From a virus: a DNA stretch of 52,129 nucleotides. The stretch is from the IMG/VR virus record IMGVR_UViG_3300046330_000118, positions 1-52,129 of that record; one strand, 5' to 3'. Under the pieces are notes generated by a model. The model did not search any database. It was not told the DNA's origin and saw only the letters and a program-made list of their open reading frames with translations. Position numbers and translations under genes: made by a program. Position 1 is the stretch's first letter, and the number at the start of each line of letters is the position of its first letter. Positions 45,637 through 52,129 of the stretch are shown piece by piece.

Positions 45637-47145
45637 ATGAAAAATATTAGATTGATAGCGGCGCTTTTACTTGCATTTGGATCACTTGCATTTTCACAAT
45701 CAGCTGCAGCCAGCGACTGGCAGACATCTAATGGGCGAGTAGTTGACGGCACTGTGCAGTTTGACTACCGAGGCGGTCAGGCCACTCAACTTCTAACTGT
45801 ACCCGAAAACTCAACGCTGACAATATCGGTTAACAACATGACCGCAAACTGTATCGGCACCTGCACCCCACGCCCGGACACCTGGTCTTTGACCATTAAT
45901 GGTGAGCGCTGGGACGGCAATACTATTGACATTGTTACCATCCAGACCCAGGTTTCAGGCGAGGTTCTGATTCAAGTCACAGGTCGAGACGAGGGCTTCT
46001 GGGGCGGCTGGTATGGGCCGATCTTTTCAGCGCCAATTATTACCAGCCCAGAGCCAGAGCCTGTAGAGACCGGCACTTGGGAGGGTCAAGTATTTACCGC
46101 AACCGCCCCAGAAGGCGAAGTGTTTACTGCTGTAACCGGCTGGTATGGCGCACCGAACGACCCTACTTGTGGTGCTGACGTGAGCACAATTCTGCAAGGA
46201 CTTCTAGGCTCAAACACTTTTAGTGTCGGTGCAGATAACGGCGTGTTTGGTGACCCTTGTGGCGGTGTTGTTAAGGTTTTGCGCGTGAACCTGACCAGTA
46301 CAGCAGGGCCATTGCAAATCGAGCTGCAACCAACACCGACACCATCACCAGTGGAAACCCCAGCGACATCTTCAGATACAGGCCCAGACCTCCCAGTGCC
46401 AGTAGAATCCCCAGAGAGTCAGCCGCAGCCTTCTCCCACTCCGTCAGTGGACGTGGTTGACCCTGTTGTGACTCCACCTGTAATTGAACCTCAGCCTCAG
46501 CCACAGCCTATTCCCTTCCCTGTCGAGCCGACTCCTGAGCCAGAACCTGAACTGCCTTTGCCAGAAGAAACGCAAGCCCCAGAACCCCCAGTGGAGCAAA
46601 CACCAGAGCCAGCATCGCCGGAGATTGCAGAATCGTTGCCAGAATCAGAATCGACGCAAGAACCGTTGCCACCGCTAGAAGAAACTCCTTTGACAGAACT
46701 ACCAATTAAACCTCCTGTTGAAACCGTAGAAGAACATTCTATCACTTTAATTGAAAACATTTCGGAGATTGAACCGTCAGAGCTTTCAAATGCGCAGGTT
46801 GCTTTGTTGGAAGCTGCCACCTTGGCGGTCTTCGAGACTGCACAGCAAGGATCGCAAGAGTACGCCCAGGCACTTGAGGCTTTGGTCGTTCTTGCCCAGG
46901 CAGACGATGCCAAGTTGCCGGCTGAGCTGGCCGCTATTCCCTTGCTGGGAGAGGCTGCAGGGGCTGCTCTAGAGGCTTTTAACGCCATCGGTAACATCGG
47001 AGCAGACATGTCTCCACAGGTCCGCGAGCAGGCAGAGGACGCTGTTGTGGCCTCTGTCGTCGTCGGCCAAGTTGCTGCATCCGCAGCAGCCGCTGCAGTT
47101 TCTGCATCAGCATCAACCTCAACATCAACAAGAAAGATCAAGTAA
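45637..47145 (+). CDS. Secreted proline-rich protein with signal peptide
   Basis: This 502-residue protein has a textbook signal peptide (MKNIRLIAALLLAFGSLAFS, then QSAAAS with an AxA cleavage site near residue 25). Two beta-rich domains follow: residues about 27-145 with a Cys pair in NCIGTCTPRP and GRDEGFWGGWYGP, and 150-225 with ATAPEGEVFTAVTGWYGAPN. Residues about 230-365 are a Pro/Glu/Thr-rich stalk. The C-terminal 130 residues are helical and Ala-rich, ending in a Ser/Thr/Lys tail. It should be exported and span the cell wall. It may be a superinfection barrier, envelope-disrupting or lysis-linked protein; none is proven. Confidence 0.8.
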   Translation: MKNIRLIAALLLAFGSLAFSQSAAASDWQTSNGRVVDGTVQFDYRGGQATQLLTVPENSTLTISVNNMTANCIGTCTPRPDTWSLTINGERWDGNTIDIVTIQTQVSGEVLIQVTGRDEGFWGGWYGPIFSAPIITSPEPEPVETGTWEGQVFTATAPEGEVFTAVTGWYGAPNDPTCGADVSTILQGLLGSNTFSVGADNGVFGDPCGGVVKVLRVNLTSTAGPLQIELQPTPTPSPVETPATSSDTGPDLPVPVESPESQPQPSPTPSVDVVDPVVTPPVIEPQPQPQPIPFPVEPTPEPEPELPLPEETQAPEPPVEQTPEPASPEIAESLPESESTQEPLPPLEETPLTELPIKPPVETVEEHSITLIENISEIEPSELSNAQVALLEAATLAVFETAQQGSQEYAQALEALVVLAQADDAKLPAELAAIPLLGEAAGAALEAFNAIGNIGADMSPQVREQAEDAVVASVVVGQVAASAAAAAVSASASTSTSTRKIK

Positions 47146-47333
47146 TGAAGAAACTACTCAACCTAATTGGAATTGTTTTCACTCAAATCCTAGACCAGCT
47201 ATGGACTCTAGTCGCTCTAGTAATCGGCTGGCTTGTGCTGGAAGGCTCTGCAAAGACAACCACTGCAAACCTGGTGATTGCTGCAACAATTATCTGGATT
47301 ATTACATACCGAGTTCGCAACCCCAAAGAATAA
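47145..47333 (+). CDS. Small membrane protein, holin candidate 1
   Basis: This 62-residue protein begins in a TAATG overlap with the secreted protein. Two hydrophobic segments are visible: LWTLVALVIGWLVLEG and NLVIAATIIWIITY, with a basic C-terminus (RVRNPKE). Size, topology and place after the endolysin are those of a class II holin or antiholin. It shares no strong motif with a named family. Confidence 0.7.
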   Translation: MKKLLNLIGIVFTQILDQLWTLVALVIGWLVLEGSAKTTTANLVIAATIIWIITYRVRNPKE

Positions 47334-47338
47334 TATAA

Positions 47339-47346
47339 GGTATAAT
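47339..47346 (+). promoter_or_regulatory. Late promoter motif GGTATAAT before the second holin
   Basis: TATAAT at 47341-47346 preceded by AAGG. RNA would start near 47353, about six bases before ATG 47359, so this gene too is nearly leaderless. Confidence 0.65.
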
Positions 47347-47358
47347 TGAAGTTGTATA

Positions 47359-47634
47359 ATGGGCGAGAAATGGAAAATTATGCTTTTTGATATTATTCGC
47401 CGCACAATCGCGGTGATTATCCTGAACGTAACAAGCGCATTCGTCGGCGGTTCTTTCGTCGGCCTAGAGGTTTGGCAGTCTGCAATCATGGCTGGCGTTG
47501 CCGGCATCATGGGTGTCGCACAGGAGCTATCTCGCTCATACCTGGCCGATGGCGCACTAGACATCGAAGAGATCAACCGAGCGTTCGGCAAGGCAGCAGC
47601 TAAGCACGAGCCTAAGGATGGCGAACAAGCCTAA
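47359..47634 (+). CDS. Holin-like membrane protein (r1t type), candidate 2
   Basis: This 91-residue protein resembles r1t-type holins of actinophages: a basic N-terminus, hydrophobic helices TIAVIILNVTSAFVGGSFVG and WQSAIMAGVAGIMGVAQELS, then a charged tail (LDIEEINRAFGKAAAKHEPK). An internal ATG (MLFDII) could give a shorter form, as in dual-start holins. It overlaps the next gene by TAATG. Confidence 0.78.
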   Translation: MGEKWKIMLFDIIRRTIAVIILNVTSAFVGGSFVGLEVWQSAIMAGVAGIMGVAQELSRSYLADGALDIEEINRAFGKAAAKHEPKDGEQA

Positions 47635-47876
47635 TGTCGGAATCACCTGAACTTTATGTAACCCTTGGCAGGATTGAGGAGAGCGTTCGCAATATGCGTG
47701 AATCGCAAGACCGTATGGAAAAGAAATTTGACGCTCAAGATCTTCGTATTAACGAAATCGAGCTCGATGTCAAGGAGCTAAAGACTCAGCGTGACGACAA
47801 GAGTAACAAGGTCGCAGTAATCATTGCGCTATTTGCAGTGATTGTATCTGCAGTAGGAGTCCTTCTGGGGCTATAG
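47634..47876 (+). CDS. Coiled-coil protein with C-terminal membrane helix (XhlA-like)
   Basis: This 80-residue protein has an acidic coiled coil (GRIEESVRNMRESQDRMEKK through ELDVKELKTQRDD) and a single C-terminal helix (VAVIIALFAVIVSAVGVLLG). This layout is that of XhlA/haemolysin-like accessory lysis proteins, which work with a holin and endolysin. It is the last gene of the late strand, followed by a bidirectional terminator. Confidence 0.75.
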   Translation: MSESPELYVTLGRIEESVRNMRESQDRMEKKFDAQDLRINEIELDVKELKTQRDDKSNKVAVIIALFAVIVSAVGVLLGL

Positions 47877-47893
47877 GAAATACCCGACAAGAC

Positions 47894-47927
47894 AAAACCC
47901 CCGGTCAAGAGGTGAGCCGGGGGTTTT
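47894..47927. terminator. Bidirectional terminator between convergent genes
   Basis: AAAACCCCCGG (47894-47904) and CCGGGGGTTTT (47917-47927) pair perfectly over 11 bp. A and T runs flank both sides, so it can stop transcription from the late genes and from thyX. Confidence 0.93.
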
Positions 47928-47934
47928 GCTTTAT

Positions 47935-48642
47935 CTATGGTGCTACTCTGCCGTTTTCAACAAAGTACCCATGCGTTATTGGCATTACTTCTGCAAAGAT
48001 TGCTTCCATTTCGTCGGCAACCATTGCGATTTCTTCCTGGGGGAACGATGGGTACGTGCCCTGGTTCAAAGAACGCAGGCTCAGGAAGTTCATCAGACTC
48101 CTGGCATTCATCGTGACATACATGCTTGAGTAGATGTTTACTGGTAGAACCATTCTAGCAACTTCTCTGGCAATGCCAGCCTTCAGCATTCTCTTATACG
48201 ACAGGTAAGCGTCGTCATTGGTTCGCATAATCTGTGCCTGCACCATCATCACCTGAGCATAGTCACCCTGCTCGAAAGTGTAAGCACCAGGCTTACCGAC
48301 CTGCACTAGCGGACGCTCGGTGTGCGGAACATAAAACACAGGCTTAAGCTCCTTGTAGCGACCCGACTCCTCGTTGTAAGACGCTATGCGGTGGCGCATG
48401 AACTCTCGGAACACAAAGATCGGTGCCTCAATGTAGAAGGTAAACGAGTTGTGCTCAAACGGTGAGCCGTGACGGTCGCGCATTAGGTAGTTGATTAGAC
48501 CGGAATCTTTATCTGGGTCAGCTACTGCGTCGTGGCTTCCGCTGATGGTTGACACTCGGGCCGCCATTGCCACTGAAGCGTCAGATGCCATTGAGTCAAC
48601 TAATTCGACAGTCATGTCTGTTCTGAATTTGATACCTGTCAC
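47935..48642 (-). CDS. thyX: Flavin-dependent thymidylate synthase ThyX
   Basis: This 235-residue enzyme makes dTMP from dUMP with folate and FAD. The signature RHRIASYNEESGRY at residues 83-96 matches RHRxxSxNExSxRY exactly. RHGSPFEHNSFTFYI precedes it and RSLMNFLSLR lies near the end, as in the family. It overlaps the next gene by four bases (ATGA type). It acts with the dUTPase two genes upstream. Confidence 0.97.
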   Translation of the reverse strand: MTGIKFRTDMTVELVDSMASDASVAMAARVSTISGSHDAVADPDKDSGLINYLMRDRHGSPFEHNSFTFYIEAPIFVFREFMRHRIASYNEESGRYKELKPVFYVPHTERPLVQVGKPGAYTFEQGDYAQVMMVQAQIMRTNDDAYLSYKRMLKAGIAREVARMVLPVNIYSSMYVTMNARSLMNFLSLRSLNQGTYPSFPQEEIAMVADEMEAIFAEVMPITHGYFVENGRVAP

Positions 48643-48872
48643 TGTTGCTCCTCCAAGCGTTTTATTTCGTCTTCAATGTACCAGATTGCTTTACGCAAAT
48701 CTTGAATCTTTGCATCTTCTTTTAACCCGGCTCGCCACAGGTATTTGATGGCGTTGCCGATGTTGAAGTTGCGGTGCCTAGTAATCTGAATGCACTCAAC
48801 ACCGCTAGGGTCGCTTGTGTAGTGCTTTGGGTGATTTACTGCGTCATGCGCCTGTTGAGCCAAACCCGGCAT
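48639..48872 (-). CDS. DUF3310 protein
   Basis: This 77-residue protein has the DUF3310 signature: NHPKHYTSDPSGVECIQITR, then FNIGNAIKYLWRAGLKED and DLRKAIWYIEDEI. The family is common in phages and is linked to nucleotide metabolism (as in T7 gp1.7-like kinases). The start at 48872 overlaps the dUTPase gene by 29 bases; a TTG at 48863 is an alternative. Its place between dut and thyX fits a role in dTTP supply. Confidence 0.85.
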   Translation of the reverse strand: MPGLAQQAHDAVNHPKHYTSDPSGVECIQITRHRNFNIGNAIKYLWRAGLKEDAKIQDLRKAIWYIEDEIKRLEEQQ

Positions 48873-49257
48873 CTCCTCGCTGTGTTTCTGACAACTCTTC
48901 TACTTGCACAAACTGTGCAGTCACAAACTCCTGAATAACCAGCTGGGCGATTCGCATGTCCTTATTGATGATTACCGGTCGAGCACCTGTGTTGTGCAGG
49001 AGAACCTTAATCTCACCCCGAAAGCCCGAGTCAATGGTACCTGGCGCGTTAAGCACAGTGATTCCGTGGTTGGCTGCAAGCCCAGAGCGTGGATGGATCA
49101 ACCCAACGTAACCCTCCGGAATTTCTATAAACGTTCCGCTCGCTACGGCGCTTGTCTGGCCTGGGTTCAGTACAATGAACTGTTCTGAAATCAGGTCCGC
49201 ACCTGCGTCACCAGGCCTTGCGTAGGTGGGCATATTGCCCTTTACCTTTACTTCCAT
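48844..49257 (-). CDS. dut: dUTPase
   Basis: This 137-residue protein carries all five trimeric dUTPase motifs: ARPGDAGADL, HPRSGLA, GITVLNAPGTIDSGFRGEI, RIAQLVIQ and RGDAGFGSTG. It hydrolyses dUTP to dUMP, which feeds ThyX and keeps uracil out of phage DNA. ATG 49257 opens with MEVKVKGNMPTYARPGD. Confidence 0.96.
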   Translation of the reverse strand: MEVKVKGNMPTYARPGDAGADLISEQFIVLNPGQTSAVASGTFIEIPEGYVGLIHPRSGLAANHGITVLNAPGTIDSGFRGEIKVLLHNTGARPVIINKDMRIAQLVIQEFVTAQFVQVEELSETQRGDAGFGSTGA

Positions 49258-49265
49258 GTTTCCTC

Positions 49266-49448
49266 CTATTGCTTTTTGTCGGTAGTGTAGAAACCGCTAC
49301 CGTTAAACCCGACTCCGCTAATTCTATAATCTCTTATGAGTAGAGACGGGCACTTGTCGCAGTGTGTTTTTTTCTGTAATTCAGTCATGCTGCGAATCTC
49401 ACTGTAGATGATATCGCAAGATGGGCACTTATATTCGTAAGTTGGCAT
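49266..49448 (-). CDS. FmdB-type zinc-ribbon protein, 60 aa
   Basis: MPTYEYKCPSCDIIYSEIRS followed by CDKCP matches the FmdB/CxxC_CxxC_SSSS regulatory family, small zinc ribbons with the MPxYEYxCxxC start. Function in phages is unknown. It overlaps the upstream gene by one base. Confidence 0.85.
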   Translation of the reverse strand: MPTYEYKCPSCDIIYSEIRSMTELQKKTHCDKCPSLLIRDYRISGVGFNGSGFYTTDKKQ

Positions 49449-49759
49449 TACTTCTCCTTTGGAAACCTTAGCTCAAACATCTCATCTAAGCCTTTGCAGA
49501 GCTCGCAACCAGGATATCCGCATGGTCGGTCGCAGTGTTGGCAGTAAAAGTTCTCTTCTGTAATCTTGTTGACAGGCAGTTCGCAACCGCAAACGATTGT
49601 GACCTCTAGCTCTATGCCGTCTTCTTCAATGACCATAGTGTACAGGTCTTTTTCTTCGATTCTAAAAACTCGCTCCAAAGGCCTGGCTTGTGTTTTCACA
49701 CAGACCAGGCCCTCGGTCCAGTTCTTAGATCGGTCTTGTGGTTGACCCCGAAAGAACAC
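49448..49759 (-). CDS. Zinc-binding hypothetical protein, 103 aa
   Basis: The start at GTG 49759 has a GAGG site seven bases upstream but overlaps the exonuclease by 35 bases; GTG 49699 is an alternative. A beta region (RVFRIEEKDLYTMVIEEDG) leads to CGCELP and then YCQHCDRPCGYPGCELCKG, a compact Cys cluster that probably binds two zincs. No family is recognised. Confidence 0.65.
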   Translation of the reverse strand: MFFRGQPQDRSKNWTEGLVCVKTQARPLERVFRIEEKDLYTMVIEEDGIELEVTIVCGCELPVNKITEENFYCQHCDRPCGYPGCELCKGLDEMFELRFPKEK

Positions 49760-50459
49760 CCTTGCCCCTCATCCACTTGCCACAGCCGTTGCACTGGAAG
49801 CGCTGATACTGTGATGTTGTTGTTCTTGCAATTCCACGCTTCTGAAGGTTCTCAGAGCCGCAGTTTGGACATCCACTGCCATCTCCGTCATGCAGAGATA
49901 CGTGTGGGTGGTTCTTAATCCAAGGCTTTAGGATTTCATAAAGGTCAATCAGCAGGTTAACATCCTGAATCTGATACTCCTTCATTTCCTTCCAGGCCTT
50001 CTTGTCGCCAGCCATGCAGGCAATCCACAGGTCGAAGCCTGAGTGCTTTACCTTAGAACCTACGCCTAGTTTCTGCGATACGTAGTCCAACTTGTTCGAG
50101 GGGAACTTAAATTGCGACCGCACCACTCGCATAAGGTCAAGCTCTTTGTATGGTGATGGAGGTAGGTATCCGTTTTCCACAAATTCTCGCTTGATATGCT
50201 TACTGTCAAAGGCTTGTGAGTTCCAGCCAACAAGCACATCAGCCTCTTCCATAAGAGCGTGGAGTTCATCTAGCATCTCCTTCTTGCCGTGGTGGTGAAC
50301 TGACTTGAAGATAACCTTCTTCTCGCCATGCCAGCGAGCGCCGAAGCAGATAACTTCAGTCGATGCGACTAGCTGATTGATGCCAACGTTCTGGTCCCAT
50401 AGCCCCCACACGTAGGCGAGGTTAGGCCTTGTTTCAAGGTCTAGAAATAGAATTTTCAT
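49725..50459 (-). CDS. DnaQ-like 3'-5' exonuclease with C-terminal zinc ribbon
   Basis: This 244-residue protein has the exonuclease motifs: FLDLETRP (Exo I, residues 5-12), VLVGWNSQAFDSKHI (Exo II) and YQIQDVNLLIDLY (Exo III, YxxxD). These match the proofreading domain of family B polymerases, but no polymerase domain follows. Instead, residues about 196-235 form a zinc ribbon (CPNCGSENLQKRGIARTTT, then FQCNGCGKW) like those in transposase and replication proteins. It may process DNA ends or proofread in trans. Confidence 0.85.
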   Translation of the reverse strand: MKILFLDLETRPNLAYVWGLWDQNVGINQLVASTEVICFGARWHGEKKVIFKSVHHHGKKEMLDELHALMEEADVLVGWNSQAFDSKHIKREFVENGYLPPSPYKELDLMRVVRSQFKFPSNKLDYVSQKLGVGSKVKHSGFDLWIACMAGDKKAWKEMKEYQIQDVNLLIDLYEILKPWIKNHPHVSLHDGDGSGCPNCGSENLQKRGIARTTTSQYQRFQCNGCGKWMRGKGVLSGSTTRPI

Positions 50460-50474
50460 GCGCCCGTTTCCCCG

Positions 50475-50987
50475 TTACTTGTCTAAGTTTATTCCGTTGA
50501 CCCAGGACTTTCCTGCGTCACCACCCCATGCATCCCAAGCCACGCGGCCTGGTGACGGGAAGCCTTCTTCTCCTGCGCTAAAGCCCTTAGCGGACTTATC
50601 CACAGCGTGTCGAGCAAAGTAAGACTTCATTCTTGCAACGGTGGCGCGAGTGATAGTCTTGCCGGAGGCCAGCTGAGATGCCCTGGTTCTTCCGACGCTA
50701 GTAAATCCACTTCCAGCCTTGCCTTCAGAGATCCACTTAAGAGCTCGTCTTGCTGCTGCCTGTGCGCCGCTTGGCGGCTTGTAACCGTCAACCTTCGCGG
50801 CTTCTTGGTTTACGTTGTCACGAGGGTGACTTCCGCCCGGGGCGATGTCTTCGCCTAGCGAGATTGCAACCATTTGACGAATCGCTGAAGCCTTTGTCTT
50901 GTGGCAACCCTTAATCTCATAGTCCGAGTTTACGGTGGCCCATCCAGACTTGCAGTCTGGGTGTTTCTGTGTAATGTAGTATGGCAT
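50475..50987 (-). CDS. Conserved phage protein with PPSGAQAAARRALKW domain
   Basis: This 170-residue protein has a region (PSGAQAAARRALKWISEGKA, GFTSVGRTRASQLASGKTIT, RATVARMKSYFARHAVDK, and FPSPGRVAWDAWGGDAGKSW) that I recognise as a domain widespread in phages, both alone and fused to other proteins. Its function is not established. The N-terminus MPYYITQKHPDCKSGWATV and two other Cys could be a small metal site. It starts next to the resolvase stop. Confidence 0.7.
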   Translation of the reverse strand: MPYYITQKHPDCKSGWATVNSDYEIKGCHKTKASAIRQMVAISLGEDIAPGGSHPRDNVNQEAAKVDGYKPPSGAQAAARRALKWISEGKAGSGFTSVGRTRASQLASGKTITRATVARMKSYFARHAVDKSAKGFSAGEEGFPSPGRVAWDAWGGDAGKSWVNGINLDK

Positions 50988-51437
50988 TTAGTCCTCCAAA
51001 GGCCAAGCTCTACGAAGTGTAGGCATGTGGCGATTGTTCCTTAAGTAAATTATACCGTGTCTCAGCGCATCGTTTGCGTGGCCACGCCCTGGGATGTAAA
51101 TACCCAGTCGCTTTAGAACATCGTCGTCACACAGTGGCTTTGATGTTGGTGGTTGGTAAACCGGCTTTTGGCCCCACGCATCTTCGTAGGCTTCAAGCGC
51201 TCCGATGATGTAGACCGGTGACAGGTCTGGGAACTTCACTCCTGTGCGGAGGGTGAATGACTCGCAGACCACGAAGTCCCAGGCTCCGTATGCATGTTCG
51301 CTATACCATTTGATAAACCCTTGCAGACCGTCCGGGACTTGCCCGGCCGATCTCACAACGGCTTCCGAGTCTTCTGTAAACTCGAATAGCGCATAACCAG
51401 TTGTGCCACCTGGGTCTAGGCACATCATCTTAGTCAA
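50988..51437 (-). CDS. RuvC-like Holliday junction resolvase
   Basis: This 149-residue protein has the RNase H-like RuvC pattern: CLDPGGTTGYALFE near residues 6-19 (first Asp), FVVCESFTLR (Glu), and GHANDALRHGIIYL (last Asp pair). I place the start at TTG 51437 (MTKMMCLDPGG), overlapping the upstream stop in TTGACTAAG; a longer frame from 51485 would extend upstream into the previous gene. It would cut branched DNA before packaging. Confidence 0.85.
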   Translation of the reverse strand: MTKMMCLDPGGTTGYALFEFTEDSEAVVRSAGQVPDGLQGFIKWYSEHAYGAWDFVVCESFTLRTGVKFPDLSPVYIIGALEAYEDAWGQKPVYQPPTSKPLCDDDVLKRLGIYIPGRGHANDALRHGIIYLRNNRHMPTLRRAWPLED

Positions 51438-51669
51438 GGTTGAAACTTCCCTTGCGCCAGATTGATGGGGAGTGATTCTCCTCAATCTGCTTCTTCATGT
51501 CGCCGTTATCGTACATGCGAATCACTGTGATGCAAGGGTCGCCGTCTTCGAACTCTTCGTCTTCGTCGGCGGATGTCGGTAGCCCATCATGGGTGTAGCA
51601 TACTGGCGGACCGCACCAGCCGTTCTTAAGTCCGTATTCAATCCACTCTTCAGCTGTTAGCTTTTTCAC
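51430..51669 (-). CDS. Small actinophage-type protein, 79 aa
   Basis: The start is GTG 51669, nine bases after an AGGAGG site (MKKLTAEEWIEYGLKNGW); an ATG nine bases upstream abuts the ribosome site. The motif WCGPPVCYTHDGLPTSADED followed by EEFEDGDPCITVIRMY is a recognisable signature of small proteins in many actinophages. No function is known. Confidence 0.78.
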   Translation of the reverse strand: MKKLTAEEWIEYGLKNGWCGPPVCYTHDGLPTSADEDEEFEDGDPCITVIRMYDNGDMKKQIEENHSPSIWRKGSFNLD

Positions 51670-51769
51670 GCCCAGCATCCTCCTGTTTAATAAATTGATA
51701 ACACTGTAAAGCCAGTGGGTCTCGGCTTCCATTCTCGAACCTAGAGGCATGAAACTCTACTGCTTTCAT
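51650..51769 (-). CDS. Microprotein, about 39 aa
   Basis: ATG 51769 opens a 39-codon frame (MKAVEFHASRFENGSRDPLA, LQCYQFIKQEDAGREKANS) that overlaps the next gene by 20 bases. The frame stays open upstream to a stop within the HTH gene, with protein-like content (KIADLFSRKAKFDLVKEN), so translation could begin earlier, for instance at GTG 51781. The composition looks like real coding sequence. Confidence 0.55.
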   Translation of the reverse strand: MKAVEFHASRFENGSRDPLALQCYQFIKQEDAGREKANS

Positions 51770-51812
51770 GTTTTCTTTCACTAGGTCGAACTTTGCTTTT
51801 CTACTAAATAAA

Positions 51813-52129
51813 TCAGCTATTTTTAGAACCCGCTTCCCTGCTTATTCTTGACTGGCTTAGACCGGTCAATCTTGATATCATGCCCTGGCTTGTGCCTGAG
51901 TCCATTGCTCGTCGAACTGCCTCAAAGTCTACAGGCCCGCCATTGCTTACACTGAATAGCACAGTGGCTATGTCCTCTAGGCTTTGTGGCGAGAACCGCC
52001 CGCCCTTTTTGTTGGCTTTCGGGATGTTAGCGCTAACAGCCACATGGCTAAGAACACCACCCGATATTTTCGATATCTGGCGATTTGAAAATAAATCATA
52101 GTTTGCGAGATCTTTGGCTTTCTCAATTA
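51813..52129 (-). CDS. Helix-turn-helix protein, C-terminal part (split by window end)
   Basis: The frame runs in from the right window edge. Its first 41 codons are the same sequence as at 1-123. The C-terminal part contains SLEDIATVLFSVSNGGPVDF and a clear helix-turn-helix, AVRRAMDSGTSQGMISRLTG followed by LSQSRISREAG. With the part at 1-208 it makes a 133-residue protein. It is probably a sequence-specific DNA-binding protein encoded next to the primase-helicase. A replication initiator or small regulator would both fit. Confidence 0.8.
   Translation of the reverse strand, partial: IEKAKDLANYDLFSNRQISKISGGVLSHVAVSANIPKANKKGGRFSPQSLEDIATVLFSVSNGGPVDFEAVRRAMDSGTSQGMISRLTGLSQSRISREAGSKNS
52007..52129. 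repeat. Right copy of 123-bp terminal direct repeat
   Basis: This stretch repeats 1-123 with one silent difference (T at 52119 versus C at 113). Removing one copy gives a closed unit of about 52,006 bp. Confidence 0.95.

Noticed and set aside
46497-47141. Minus-strand frame of 214 codons opposite the secreted protein
   Set aside because: It is Ser/Ala/Gly-rich, the antisense of Pro/Glu/Ala codons, lies wholly inside a well-supported gene, and has no promoter or ribosome site.

Overview
The window is an essentially complete genome of a tailed, siphovirus-like phage of an actinobacterium. The first 123 bases recur at the right end (52007-52129) with one mismatch, so the unit is about 52,006 bp and closes on itself; one helix-turn-helix gene is cut by the window ends and is rebuilt across the join. 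The actinobacterial host is inferred from a WhiB-like protein, a DUF2637 membrane protein and a set of leaderless-looking genes. There is no mycolic-acid esterase (lysin B) gene, so a host without a mycolate layer is more likely. No integrase, excisionase or recognisable immunity repressor is seen, which suggests a lytic lifestyle.

Layout. (1) 1-13197, minus strand: early genes. They include a primase-helicase, Sak4-type ATPase, DUF669-like ssDNA-binding protein, PD-(D/E)XK nuclease, WhiB, DUF2637, NrdH redoxin, SNF2-type helicase, an Api92-like protein and many tiny overlapping genes, ending at a class II glutamine amidotransferase. Five TTGACA-N17-TANACT-like promoters serve this strand. 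An AT-rich, repeat-filled, gene-free stretch at 11731-12108 is the best origin or operator candidate. (2) 13198-13585: divergent control region with two minus-strand promoters and a GC-rich structured element. (3) 13586-16922, plus strand: an amidoligase operon with small proteins and a second DUF669-like protein, closed by a strong terminator. (4) 17055-47927, plus strand: packaging, capsid, a block of collagen-like and glycine-rich fibre genes between capsid and connector genes, connectors, tail tube, frameshifted tail chaperones, a 2473-residue tape measure, baseplate and fibre genes, and lysis genes, closed by a bidirectional terminator. (5) 47935-52129, minus strand: ThyX, DUF3310, dUTPase, zinc-ribbon proteins, an exonuclease, a RuvC-like resolvase and the split HTH gene, which lead around the circle into the primase-helicase.

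How the parts work together. The early strand makes nucleotides (ThyX, dUTPase, NrdH), primes, unwinds and recombines DNA, and appears to rely on a host DNA polymerase because none is encoded. The divergent amidotransferase/amidoligase pair is predicted to form an amide-bond-forming system of unknown target. Late transcription seems to use many copies of an extended -10 motif (TGGTANAAT) without a -35 box; at five genes the predicted start of transcription falls on or within a few bases of the start codon. One copy drives what looks like a 66-nt RNA made of a CCUCC-loop hairpin and a terminator.

The most interesting items are this candidate small RNA, the leaderless late promoter set, the amidoligase/amidotransferase pair, the secreted proline-rich protein beside the lysis genes, the repeat-bounded region at 11.8-12.1 kb, and the family of LTxxQW microproteins.
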